Shown here piece after piece: positions 1 to 12,900 of a DNA stretch of 64,000 nt. Source of the DNA: Quillaja saponaria (lineage: Eukaryota > Streptophyta > Magnoliopsida > Fabales > Quillajaceae); the NCBI GenBank assembly GCA_029379385.1, contig CM055614.1:18519994-18583993 (forward strand), in the 5' to 3' direction. A model generated the notes under the pieces. That model saw nothing but the letters and a program-made list of their open reading frames with translations, ran no database searches and was not told where the DNA came from. Made by a program: the position numbers and the translations under genes. Within the stretch, counting starts at the first letter, position 1; the number at the start of each line of letters is the position of its first letter.

Positions 1-826
1 AAATTCTCTTCCTCCCTAATACTAAATTAACAATATCCAAAAATTAACACTATAAGTTCAAGAATTATCAACCAAATTGAAAATTTACAGCAAAAACCAT
101 GACTCCTTGTTGCCCTGCTTCCTTAACTCACCAGCAATTACCCCTCAATTCACCATAACTGGACTGCAAGAGAAGGAAAAAAAAGAGTAATTCAATTGCT
201 GCCTAAAACAGGGGATGAATGGCCTCTTAGAGGTTGTTGTTTGTCTTTTCCACTAGCTGCCAGTGGTGAGTGAGGGCTGATATGGATCCACAACCTGATC
301 CTAGGCTATTCTACACCAACTAAAACGGTTTTGGGGAGCAGCAGCATGAACAGGATGAAGAAAATTTAAAGCTCAGCTGAACTTCATGCACCACTACACA
401 TCCGACTAAGTTGCTGCCTTTATATGCAGAATGAAAAAGGGAGAAATTGATCTTGGCTATTCCAAGAAAAGAGAGCGAAAATGGATAGGAAAAAATTCAA
501 TATACTTTTGTTTTCTAATTCATTGTGTATGTCCATTAGTTTTACTTATTACTACAATTTACATAAAGTGAAAATTCAAAGTTCAAGTCAACCTACAATG
601 TGGTATAAAACTAATTCTCTAATCACATGTATATACATATTCATTTATTTTAATTTTTCCTAGTCAAAATAAATTACACACAAACCTCCTAAGGCATATG
701 TTAAATTATCAAATTATAACATGTTCCATTGTATTATTATCATTATTTAATAAATAATTTTTTTTTAATGAAAGTTTACGCATTATCTTAAAACTCAATT
801 TTATGTTATCGTGTTATAACAAAAAG
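1..826 (-). repeat. LTR-type repeat fragment, cut by window edge
   Basis: The right end (about 700-826) resembles 15300-15436 base for base over much of its length: both share the block around ATTGTATTATTAT, the phrase AAAACTCAATTTTA, and a terminal GGTTATGACA-like end (here GTTATAACA). Read on the - strand this is a TGTyATAACnCGAT start, typical of long plant LTRs. The upstream 1-650 region looks like the same LTR type in being A-rich without a gene. The short ORF at 481-663 has no recognisable domain. This is inferred from within-window similarity only; no internal retroelement domain is visible here. Confidence 0.45.
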
Positions 827-1373
827 CATCAATATTAAATTTAGCACTTGGAAAGAAAATTAAAAGTAATTGTTGTGAAGAATGAAAAGTTAGGGTTAAG
901 TAGTATTTAAGGATCTCAACTTAGACATCACTTTCAAAAGATAGTTAACTCAAAATTTATTATATGACTTATTTGGAATGTCAGGAAAAAAGTATGAGTT
1001 ATCCTTATTTTCCCGTGTTTGGATACCAAAATTTAAAATAATTTATCACTAGTATGATATGATTTTTGCGCAATTAAGGGAATGTAATCGGACAGGTCGG
1101 GCAAGGTAGATGCCAAATATCACTCGATTCGACCAAATCAGGTGGACTAAAATTTCACTCTACTTTAAAAGTCGGGTGACTGGGTGAGAGAAAACTTTAC
1201 TCGGTATAAAATTGGAGGGTCAATTCGGTTGGAAATTTTATAATTAATAATTATTTTTAACCTATATTAACGTTTAAAATATTAAAAGAAAATACCAACT
1301 TATAAATTTTTTAACTAAATAAATACATATTAAAAGTTTTTAACAAAGTATAATTCAAAACTAAAATAATATA
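827..1373. other. Gene-free intergenic stretch
   Basis: AT-rich with no supported gene. Around 1085-1230 it has GGTCGGG-type words that recur as GGGTCAGG/ACCCAACCCG at about 1998-2055, so 1085-2155 may be one older repeat split by the LINE remnant at 1374-1896. I could not define its ends. Confidence 0.4.
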
Positions 1374-1896
1374 GATGGTGCTTCTCATGGCAATCTAGGT
1401 ATGATTAGTGTTGCTAGGGTCATTTAGGATAGTAAGGGCAGCTAACAGTTTGGTTTTGGAAAATGAAATGGAAGGTGTTGTTCAGTTAGAGCTGAACTTT
1501 GGGTTCTGAGGCTAGGACTTCTAGCTACTTGGAACATGAATTATAGGAAAGTCATTGCAGAATCAGATTCACAGGTGGTGATCTCTCTAGTTACCAAGGG
1601 TTCTCATGCTTCAAATGCCCACCATCCTCTAATTCAAGATATTCAAAAGATCCTAGCTAGAGACTATGAGGTGTACTTGGCCCATATGCATTGTGAAGTG
1701 AATGGAGTGGTAAATAAGCTAGCAAACACTATGTTGGAGAGCAGGGATATAATCAACTAGAATGGAATCAAGCATCGTTGGATGTTTAGGTCTTCATTGA
1801 TGATGGTAATACAGGGTCTACTTGGAAGCGTTGAATAGCTATCCCAATTTTGTAGTTCTTTGTTTTTCCTTTCTCATAAAATAAAATAAAATAATT
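1374..1896 (+). pseudogene. 5'-truncated LINE remnant: RNase H domain
   Basis: One reading frame from 1374 to 1760 encodes a plant non-LTR-retrotransposon RNase H (RVT_3-like) domain interrupted by three stops (TAG 1425, TAA 1443, TGA 1464). The catalytic landmarks are visible: DGASHGN (first Asp), VRAELWVLRLGL (Glu), ESDSQVV (Asp), and a C-terminal HCEVNGVVNKLAN block where the family usually has an Asp in place of one of the Asn residues. The 3' end runs into an AT tail, (ATAAA)n at about 1877-1896, as expected for a 5'-truncated L1-type insertion. TAAAATAAT occurs just before and at the end of the tail, but this is too AT-rich to be a firm target duplication. The last open part (1536-1760) could be mistaken for a small gene. 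Confidence 0.75.
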
Positions 1897-3443
1897 TTAC
1901 ATATTTAACAAAAAGTTAAAATCTAATTTTTAGTTAGGAATATTTCATATTTATATATAACATTTACATATAAAATATTATTAAGTAATAATACCGGATG
2001 GGTCAGGTAGACCTAAGTTCAAAATTTTTCAAGCCAGCCACTTGACCCAACCCGAAGTAAAGAACAAAATGCCACCCTAACTTTAAACCTAATTTTTTAT
2101 GAGTTGTCAAGTTTCGAGCGAGTTAGGATAGGTCGGTTCCAAGTTGACCAGTTTTATTCACAACCACATATGAGATGTATAGATTAATTTATTTTTCATT
2201 TTATTTTAAATTAATTTATTCTTTAAAATATTTTTATTTTTGTCAGAACATAATATGTGAATCCACCATATATTCTATTTTTATTAAATTATTGTAAACA
2301 ATGACATTTTATATTATTTTTTTTATTTTCAGTATCAATAGTGAACCTAAAAGATGAAATTATTAATAAAAAAAAATTATGAGAGTTATTTTAGTTTTTT
2401 AAAGTTTATTTTAAATTAAATTGGAATTCAAAAGTTATAATAAATTATTAGTGAAATTTTATCTTAACTCACCACACTTTCTGTATTCAATTAAATTAGA
2501 AACTCAATTTTCTACATTCAACCAAATTACAAACTCGGTGTAAACTTACTTTCACATCCTGATTTTATCGCACTCTCTCTTTATCTCATTATTTTTGTGT
2601 GTTAGAAAATGATTGTTTTTTTCTTCTAAAATAAGTTCATGTTTTTTTTCCTTATTATGGGTGAATCTTCCACCATGGAAGCGAAGTGATCCAAGCAAAA
2701 TAAATTAAATAAACAAGGATAAGCAGTTTCGATATTGAAAGCCATTTATAAAATGCTAGTCCAAATGATATTGAAAGCCAGTTATAAATTGTTACTCCAA
2801 ATTATAGTTTTATTTTAGGACCAGTAGTAACTATTTGTGAAATTGTCAGATGTGAGAATTCCCAGACAAACAAAATAAGGTAAAATAAGAAAAGTGATCC
2901 AAGCAAAATAAATAAAAATAAACAACGATAAGAAAAGACCAACTCAAAATAGTATTTTCAAGTGCTGGTGTGGCAGTAATTTAGGGTCTAATTTGTGACA
3001 GTATATGCAGTTAGCAGGTAATAACTATTGAAATTAAAAGATGCATAATTGTATGTTTCATATTATTAGTTCATTATCAATATCAGTTTGCAGTCAAAAG
3101 AAGTTACAGTCAACAAATTTCAAATGAGAACAAAATGTGAAAAAGAATTATCAAAATACTTAGACCATGAAAATTTTCCAAACAGAATTATATTAAATTC
3201 TTCAAAGTTTAGACATGTAACAATGATTACACTCCATGAGTTTCAAAAAGCTGAACTTTCCCATCATCAGGCAATTGAAGTATGCGATGCTTCAAATTCA
3301 TTCATTTCAAACAACAAGAATTAATAAATAGTTCAATATAAACCTGATCGTGAGGTGAGTGTCGAGACCTCCGGTCAAACTTGTGGAAAACGAAGTGAGG
3401 GAAAGTAGGGTACCTATGTACTTATGGGTGATTGGGTACGGTG
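1897..3443. other. Gene-free AT-rich stretch with local duplications
   Basis: No supported gene. The phrase GTGATCCAAGCAAAATAAAT occurs at about 2687 and again at about 2895, and GATATTGAAAGCCA occurs twice near 2730-2780, so there are small local duplications. An open frame at 3088-3324 has no recognisable domain and no sign of being a gene. Confidence 0.4.
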
Positions 3444-6122
3444 TGTAATATCTTACTTCTTTAAACCTAAACTTAATTTAATTAGTGATTTAATGCCTTA
3501 CTTAATTTGTAATTAATCATCAAGAGACCAAAACTTTACTTCTTTATTTCTTTTAAAACTGAACTACTTAAACTAAACTACAAAATTCCTTTTATCTCCT
3601 TTTAAGGCCGAATTTGACTAAACTTTAAGTGATGATCTATTCTTTACTTGTTACAAGAGAATATATTCAATCAATTTCCTTCTTAATTAAATGGTTTCCT
3701 TAATATTACTTACCACAAGAAACTACTCTAATTACTTTCTTTAATTAATTTAATTCCTTCAAGACTTAACGTATATTAACTTGTATTCCTAAGTAAATTA
3801 CCATTGAGTCCTTAAACTTAAATTGATTCTTAACCTATTGACCTAATTAATTCATATCCTATACTCAAATTAATTCATGCCTCTAGTTCTTTATTAATTC
3901 CCATCCTTACATCTTTAATCCTTCATTAAATTCATTAGACTGAAATCGACTAGAAACTTATTAAGCTAGAATTAATTTATAACCTCTATGTTCTTGATTT
4001 ATTTACTTCCTTTTTAACACCTACTTATTAAAATTACATGTCAAATTATCCATTGAAGTTACTATTGATTTTTCTTGTTCAATTTTAGTCCATGGCCGAA
4101 TGGTATTATGTGCCTTAACCAATTCATTCTATCTTGTGTTTTACCATTTGTTTTATTTGTCCTTAATTCATTTTCATCCTTGCACTTGCCTTGACCGAAT
4201 TCAATACTTTTCTTGCCTAATTGCATGGTTTAGCCGAATTGACACTTTCTTCCCCTGGGAAATTCTTCTTAGCCCAATGGAATACATGGATGTTTAAGGA
4301 TCTACAAAAGAGGCTCGGCCTCCTAGTTCACTTATTCTACTCATGTACATATTTTACATAAGTTACATACCATGTTTGGACCAAAAAGGAGTTTTTTACT
4401 CATATTTTACAAGACTCTCTTTAGACATCAAGTCTAAGTTCAAATTAATTACATGTTCACACACTATGGCCATCACAAGATTTTTTCCTTTATTTACCTA
4501 AGTCCAACGACCACTAACCAAAAATCCATCTTTGCTGTTTTCCACCTAGTAAGGTAGAATGACATATATGGCCATTAGAGGGCTATCATCATCTTCTTCC
4601 TCATACCAAAAATCTATAACTTGTTATCTCTTGGTTAGATACACCACTCCTTCCTCCAAAGATAAGCAAAATACAACAATAATTTGAATAATATAAATGT
4701 CTACGAATACTTAATTAACCTGCACATCAAGATTTAGGAAATGTGACTCGAACCTCAACAAGTATCCATACATAAACAACAAAGGATTCTTGATGGCAGT
4801 TATAAAGAACTGGAATATACAATGCAAAATGAATCATTTTTCCTCTTTTCCACTCTTTAGTAACCTTATTGACCAGTTCATGCAAACTAGAAGCATATCT
4901 TACAAGGACTTTGGTGTAGCAATGGATACCAACCTCTTGTATACATGGTATGACCTCTCGATAGTATGATCTATATTATTGTTTTAACATCCTTTCATTT
5001 AGACACTTGGGAACTTCAGCCAACATGAACTCAAGACAAGTTACTAGAACATTTTATCATTTTACCTCATTCTTTTAAGTTTTCCAAAAGGGATTCATCC
5101 ATACTTTCATATGTAGTAAGAATATAAGAGTAACAAGGAAAAAACTTTCAAAGCAAAAATAAAAATAAACAAATGAATGCATGAATACTTGCCTAGTACC
5201 CTTAGTTTTTGTTTTCCTTTCTTTCTTTCCTTTTTACGCCTCCTCTTCCTCCTTTTCCTTTTCCTTTTTTAGTTTTTCCCTCCTCATTTCTTGCTCTTGG
5301 TTTCCTTCTTCCCTTTAGCTCATGGTCTTGTTTCTTCCCTTTTTTGGCTCACGTTTTTCTCATTTTTCTTCTTTCTTTTCTTAGTTTATGGTTTTGGTCT
5401 CTAGGTTTTGGTGTTTGTATTTTGTCTTTTGGATGTTGTCTAGCTCACGGTTGCAAATGGAATGGTGTGTGCATGTGTGTGGCCTGTTTCATTAAGGCTA
5501 TTAATCCCTTGGCTTCTTTTTCATTAATGTCCCTAATCATTTCCACTTTACTTCATTCACTAGTTTTATTCCAAATATGCATTACTCTTTATACATGGCA
5601 ACCTTTCCTCTAGTTATCTCCTAGTCTCCATACAGTTGGATAGCCACCTGTGCAACTTAATTCTGACATGTCTATTACATCTCACCCTTTCATTAAATGC
5701 TAACTTTTCACCTATATCTTTTCATTATTGCATTTACTCCCTCATTCTTTAGCCATCACAATTTTGCTAGGATTCTCTTCCTAGTTCTATTTTAACAATT
5801 CCCTGACTAGTTAGTTCCATATTTACATGTTTCCATAATTGGTAATGATGAAGTCATGGTGATGTCATCCAATAATAATTTAATCTTTCAATCCTAACTA
5901 AACTAACTAACTGATGATGTTATTGCATGATGTCATGATAATGTCACAATTTCCATATTTTAAATTTCCCTAAATTAAATACATAAAATGAATGCATGAA
6001 ATATTATACCGAATTCGTTAATTAAACCAAATTTCCAACACGTACATGTTTAGTCTTAATTAAACTAAATTAAACACAAGCTTAGTCTAATTAAACTAGA
6101 TTAAATTTCTAGGGGTGTTACA
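3444..6122 (-). mobile_element. LTR-like element (probable solo LTR), TGTAACACCCC family, copy 1
   Basis: On the - strand the element begins TGTAACACCCCTAG (complement of 6122 downwards) and ends near 3444 with a decayed TGTTACA-type end. It is homologous along much of its length, in opposite orientation, to 10175-12344. Shared blocks include GCAAGTATTCATGCATTCAT (complement of about 5170-5190) and TTTTCTAGTAACTTGTCTT-like sequence (complement of about 5030-5050). Flanking 5-mers CGGTG (3439-3443) and TGGTA (6123-6127) differ only by two transitions, compatible with a decayed 5-bp target duplication. No gag or pol is seen, hence a solo LTR is the simplest reading. The open frame at 5209-5613 is a Phe/Leu-rich low-complexity artefact on the other strand. 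Confidence 0.6.
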
Positions 6123-7564
6123 TGGTAGCTATTGGAATATGTAACTTTTGGTTTCGGTAGAACTGCTACACTATTATTAACTCCAAAAAATATGCAAGGT
6201 GTGGGTGAATTCATCTGGACTGGTTAGCTTAGCGTTAATCAGCTAATGGACTAGGTTGGCCAACTAAAGTTTAGGCTTATTGCAAATTATGTCAAGACCA
6301 ATTTAGTAGGCCACTTACTTACTAAAATCAAGCCATATCCAGTATTTCTTATTTAAAAATAATGAAGGATAATTGCATGATTCCAAAACCCTTTAAAATA
6401 GGGATATTCAATTAAGATTTTAAATGGAAGAAAAAAGCTGTTAGGGATGATTCAAAGGAGAAAACAAAGATAAGACCTATTCAAATTGGTTTTAAATTGG
6501 TCTTTCAACGGGCTTAGACACTTATTGGCTTATGAACTCGTTGAAGCAAAAGTGGGTAAGTCAGCTGATTGGAACTATTAGATCTACCGAGTTGGACTAA
6601 GTCAATAGTAGTTTTGTGCACCTAGACCGCTTTCAACGTCAAACCCTATTTCTAAGGGGTAATGGAGATATAGGCCATCAGGAAATCATTATTTGGACTA
6701 GTTGAGGCAGAAATCGGTTGTTAATTTTGCTGGCAAGTCAACTAATGGGGATGTAACTCACTCTGGTTGTTAGCTATGCTCTTACATTGGTAGATGCTTG
6801 GTCAAGAGGTTAAGGGAGAACGTAGCAGATAGACTTAGTGGGTTAACAGATAGTTTTTCTTGTATAAATAAAACAAGAATCATCAATTGTAAACACACAA
6901 CACTCTAACGTTAAACACATACTTATCAATTAAATTCAATTCCTATTTTACATTTAATATGTATTGCTTTATTTATAACATTTCTTTACATGTTTTATTT
7001 ATCGCTTAATTCGTGCCCATTAGTTACATTTCAATCAAACTAATTCATTATGAGCTTTATTTAGTATCCTAGTAACCTATTGTCTAAGAAACAAAGTCTC
7101 TTTCTTAGCCAAATCGTTTGAACGTGGAAATTAAGAGTTGCGAAGTCAGTCGATTTACCTCGGGTGATCTCCATTGAAATATTTCACAAACTGCAATGAA
7201 ATTTTGATAATTTTTACCGAAACTATAATAAAACCGAGGCTAAGAAGAAACTATAACTAAATGAAATTGATTTGGTTTAGAAATGCGGTTTTTCAAAACC
7301 ATGTTCAGCCCTAAGTAAGAATGTATAGTAATTTCATTTTCAAATAGATAATAATTATATGGGATGTATATTCCTAATAGATAAAAATCATAACTTTTTT
7401 TTAATAGTTTATATGTTTCTATGTAATTTTTTTTCTACTTACGATCAAAATATAACGAACAATATTGAACAAAATATCATGTAAATCCATTAACACTTGA
7501 GATTTCATTTTTAGATTGGAGCCTTGTATTGTTATCTTCTTCATCTATCTTCTATATTAAAAGC
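6123..7564. other. Gene-free stretch, LTR-like promoter motif near 6858
   Basis: No gene. A segment near 6858-6890 (CTTGTATAAATAAAACAAG) looks like the TATA/transcript-start area of a plant LTR and is followed by A/T-rich sequence. I see no LTR ends or coding domain, so this is only a hint of another old retroelement. Confidence 0.25.
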
Positions 7565-8162
7565 CAAAACACCCTTTTGGTGCCCTCCAGTTTTTAATAA
7601 TATTTTTAATATTAAAATTTCATAAATTAAAAAACAGATAAAACAACGTATTTTAAGAAAAATTAAAGAGACAAATAAATTTTAAAAATCACATACTCTT
7701 CCACCATCTAATACCAATTTCTCATTTATCTCTATGAAATAATAAAAAAACTATTACTTCTAAAAAATATATCATAATAACTACCCATATCATCATCCTC
7801 TCACTATCCTATCAATTCATTTAATCTAAACCAAATAAATTAAAATACCTAATAATTTTTTGTAGAGAACACTCTTGTGGTGTCCTCTATCTTTTAGTAA
7901 TCTTTTTAATATTAAAATAAAAAAGAGATAAAACAACATATTTTAAGAAAATTTAAAAACATAAATAAATATAAAAAATTACTCACTCTTCCACAATCTA
8001 AAACCAATTCTTCATTTATCTCTATGCAACAATAAAAAAACTACTACTTAAAAAATATATATATATATATCATAATAACTACTCACATCCTTATCCTCTG
8101 ACTATCCAACTGATTCATTTATCCTAAAACCTAATAAATTAAAATACTTCATTAATTTTTTT
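7565..8162. repeat. ~300-bp tandem duplication
   Basis: Two adjacent copies, about 7565-7864 and 7865-8162, share the same order of words: ACACYCTTKTGGTGYCCTCY, then TTTTTAATATTAAAA, ACTCTTCCAC, CATTTATCTCTATG, and finally AAATTAAAATAC. A (TA)n tract sits in copy 2 near 8066. The sequence just before copy 1 (TCTTCTATATTAAAAG, about 7549) resembles the 5' end of plant Helitrons, but no matching 3' hairpin was found, so the class is open. Confidence 0.65.
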
Positions 8163-9929
8163 TCTAGCAATTAATTATTAAAAAAATTATATTTTAATTA
8201 AAATAAAAAAAGTCCTAAACGCGTATGCAATTGAAGTAGTATTCTAAGGGTGTGTTTAGTTTAAGGTTAAGAGAGCTTAAAGTTTAAGTGATGAAAAGTG
8301 TGTTAGGTAAGAAAATGGTTAAAATGTTATATCTTATAGAGGTTAAAGATCTTTTACAAAAATCAGTTATACTTTAACTTTCTTCAGACTAGTTTAAGAG
8401 AGCTTAAACTTCTTTATTTAGACCAGCTCTTCATCACTCTTAAGTGCTACTTGCTCCATAGCTGCGTGATACCCAGTGACATAAATCGGCAGCCTTCCCC
8501 CTTTTGATGGCAACAACTATCTCAGCTCTCTAGGCATCCATCTCAGCTTTCCGACATCAGAAAACTATTTTGCTAGGTAATTTCATTCCTCAAGTGCAGT
8601 TGTATTCAACAAATACAACACTGTCTTCAATCTCATCCTTTCAATTCTCTCCCTCTATTTTATTTTCCATCATTTCTCTTCGAGTTATTACGGAACTTTT
8701 CTGCTTACCCTTTTTTCGTCACCGTTATCTTATCCATTTTTGTCTTCCTTTATAATTTCTTAGCAATCCAATCTCTGTAAAATTCATGTCGCTTGGCTTA
8801 CTTTTTTAGTGATCCTTCTTTTTTTAGTTAATGCTTCAATCAAACAGAAAACCCATAATAATATTTGGGCCACTTCTTTTGTGTTCATTATCTATTTACC
8901 ATTATTACTCTTACAGATTATGCTAATTTAATTTGTGTTAATCCTTTGTTGAATTCAATTGCATTTTTTTTTGGTCTTTCTAATTTAAGTTTTTTTTTTT
9001 AGCATCATGCTTTTGGATAATATCTTGATTTTCATGCTTGCCTTCATTATTTTTTATGTTATGCTAATTTGATTACTAATTATGATTTAAAATATAAAGG
9101 GTGTTTGTTAGACTTAGAGTATGATTTGCTTCAAAGCTAATGACAAACATGTGCTAGGCACATATTTAGTTAGACTAAAGGTATATAGTTATTCTAATTT
9201 ATGGATAGTTTTATATTAGTATAAAATGTTTATGCTGGACACATTTCAAGATATTGCCATGACTTGAACTGCACATTATTATTAGTCAATTTACACACAA
9301 ATTAACTTAAAGAGTGATATAAACTACTATAAAAAGAGGATTTAATGTTGTTAGTACCAAAAATTTAAAGGGCCAAACTACTATATTTTATAGCTCTATG
9401 GTGTAAAGAACATTGGAAATTTGGATATTCTAAGATTTTGCCAATGGCTATATAATTTGTTCATGACATTTTTTGATAGGATTTTTCTTCTTGACCTGCC
9501 TTTAGAAACATCTATAGAGTAGACGTTGATTTTGTAACTTTGCTAGGATAAGTTATTTTAGTAACTATTGTGTCAAGTTGCACATCTAAAAATAAGGTGA
9601 AGTAGGGAGATCACACGCTCAAACCACACTGGGTGCATGTATGTAGGACTTCTTAACTAAAAAGGAAATCCCACTTGTTCTTCCTATGACTCTTGATCAA
9701 ACATTTGCAGTTGCTAGTTTTAATAAATTGGAAGTTAAAAATCATTGACATACTAGAATCAACCTACTGCTTATCTATATTTCCCCTTCAAATTTTTAAG
9801 CAATGGCACTGTCATATCTCTCACGAAGTCATGATGAGAATTAGGTAACCAACCCTCCTTAACCCTGACTTTAAAACAAAGAAACAAATACGACTCTTAA
9901 CTAAACCAAGCATAAAAGTAAATTTTATA

Positions 9930-12900
9930 AAACAGAAGTTAATTGTAATTTTTTTTTTACTGAAACACATAACAATTTACTAAAATTTTGACAAAGGTTC
10001 CCTGTAAATATGAACATGGCCAAAATACAAACATACATTCTCTAGTTACATTCAACTAGTTTACACAACATCAACATACATATGGAGCTCCGCTCTAATT
10101 CTCATCACAACAACAAACAACTAGGCCTATTACACAACACCAAACCAGATACCCTAAAGCCCTAATATGATTGTTGTAACATCCCCTAGATTAATACCTA
10201 AGTTAATTATAGGATAAATAATTATCTTAAAGGCTAAATAAGATTTAAAATTTAGTATCAAATTCATACGTATTATTTCATGTATAGGAATAGTACGTGT
10301 GCTTATAAAATATATATAGGACATGTATTAGTATAGGACTAGTATATACGTATAAAATACATATAAATACGTGTACATAAATACCCATGTGCATGAATAT
10401 GAAGACATGGACAAGTGTATGCATTGAAACAAGGATGAAAAAATGTTACACTGGTGGCATTGGAAGAAGAGAAAATAATAAAATATAGGCTACTTGCTAG
10501 AAAAGGAATTGTGATGAATTATGGGTAAGGAAGAGAATTAGTGCAAAAATTTATAATTAATAAATGGGCTTAGGTGTAAGAAGGAGGAAAAAGAGTGAAA
10601 AGTTAATAACCATTAAGCGGGTGTGTGGAAGAAAGGCAAGACATAAGGTGATATAGAATGATTAACATAGAAATGTGGCTAGATAAGTGGAAGACAAGGA
10701 GAACACTAGTTATCCATAGAATGATTAAGTAAGGCAAGTGTAGAGAATTAAAGTGACAAGGTGTACATGAAATGATTATGGAGGATAGGTATAGAGATTT
10801 AAGGTAACAAGGTGGCCTACTAATAATTATAGAATCTAAATTAGGGAATAAAGGGAAGACAAGTGTTAGAAACAAAATGTACATGTTAATTTAAAGAATG
10901 ACAAATGGAGGATTGTAATTTTTAGGAACTAGAAGGGTAAAATAGGAAAGAAGCATAAAACTTTCTCCTAAAACCTAGTCTTGGTCGTGCACTATAAAAT
11001 AAGAAGGGGAAGATGACCGAAAATGCATAGGCAAGGTAAGAGTGTACTAAAGTGAGAGAAATAGTGAAAATTAAGGAGAAAGGGGCAAACCGTGAATTAG
11101 GAGAAAGGAAAAAAGACCGAGAGCTAGAAGGAGGAAAAGGAAACTAAAAGGAAAGGAGGAAGAGACGTAGAAGGGAAAACAATAACAGGAAACAAAAACT
11201 AAATCTAATAGGCAAGTATTCATGCATTCATTTGTTTTATTTTTTCTTTGAGAAGTTATCTCCTTTGTCACTCTTATACTTTTTTTATGTGAAAGCATAC
11301 ATGAATCCTTTTTGGGATAACTTAAAGGAAATAAGGAAATGATGAATTTTCTAGTAACTTGTCTTAAATTCATATTGGCCGAAGTTCACCAAGTATCCCA
11401 AAGGAAGGATGCTCAAATCATAGTATGGATCCTACTATTGAGAGGCCATACTATGGATACGAGAGGTGGTACCATGTGTATATCAAAGTCCTTGTAAAGC
11501 ATGTCTCAGGGTTTGCATAAATCGATCAAGACGGTTACTAAGGAAGGGAAATGAGAAAAAATGATTAATTTGTATTGAATATTCTTATATTTTAAAATTG
11601 TCATCAAGAATCTCTTGTTGTTTTAATGTATGAATGCTTGTTAAGGTTCAACTTACTTTTCTAAATCTTGTTGTACAAATTAATTAATGCCATGGATGTA
11701 TCATATGTGTATTGTTCTTCCTTGGGTGGAGGCGTAGTCTATATAATAGAAAGATGGCAAGTGAGTCTTGTTTGGAAAACATGAATGTATTTGTCTTGAA
11801 ATATGATTATGTGTAAAAAAATACCTTGTGGAAGAATTATAGAATGTATGGGAATAAACTTGTAGAATAAGGTTGCTTTTGTATAAATTTGTAAAATTTA
11901 TTCTTAACAAGTTTACTTAGTAATGGTTGTAATTTTGGAATGAAGCCTAGTATTACTTAAATTGGCTTCTTTTAACTCTTGTGTAAATAACCTAGTGTAA
12001 TGAAAAGTAGTTTGCAAATTATGTCTCTAGGAATATTAATCTACTATTCACAAGTTATATTTTTTAGGTAAATCTTGGTCAATTGAAGATTAAATAAAGT
12101 GGCATGGACTTAAAAGTCAATTGGAGGAAAAAATAAAATTTTAAAGGAGGAATATAAAATCATTAATCATGGTTGTATGGTGTGAAGTGGAATAAGAAGA
12201 ATGTCTAAGGAAAATTATTCAAGTATTACCGTAGAAAGGAAATAAAGATGTTAGAAAATACAAGGAACAAAAGTATTACCGATTAAACTAGCCTAAGAGT
12301 TTGTTAGTAGATTAATTATAGGATTAAGGAAGGAGGGTGTTACAACTGCAAACTTTCATCCTTGACTTCAAGTATGAAATTCTGACGAAATACCTTGTCG
12401 CACACTGTCGACAAGTCACGGGCTCATCGGTGATGTATACTAAAATCTTGTTACTAAAAAAAGATCAACTGAAGAATGGTGACTCTCACAGACTCAATGA
12501 GTGAAAAAATGTACCCAAATAGTACTAGCATCACTCTATACATGTATAAAATACATAGTCAATTAATATCAACATGTCATAAGTTTCTAAACAACTAAGA
12601 ATTACACGTACGTAAATATGGAAATTATCAAACTTAACAAATACAGTTCAAGTAACACACTATACAATTAAATCAAAACAATCAAAGCATATAAAGGGCC
12701 AATAGAGCAACTCAGCCCTGCACACCAAATATATTTTCCGTACATATTCATCCTACCAGGGTTGAGTACTCAAATATTTTTAAAACACTTATCAAATCAG
12801 AATATCTCAAAATAACCTAGTGTACTCATATTCTATTTCAGAAGTAGAAATCATTTTGGAAAGAAAACACTTTTATTGGCCCTTATCAAATACAAACAAA

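Noticed and set aside
3088..3324. 78-residue open frame
   Set aside because: No recognisable motif, surrounded by repeats.
5209..5613. 134-residue open frame rich in Phe and Leu
   Set aside because: Low-complexity pyrimidine-rich strand of an LTR-like element; no domain or gene context.
9099..9125. GGGTGTTTGTTAGACTTAGA as an alternative left end for the Harbinger
   Set aside because: Matches the right inverted end less well than 8248 and lacks a TAA directly before it.
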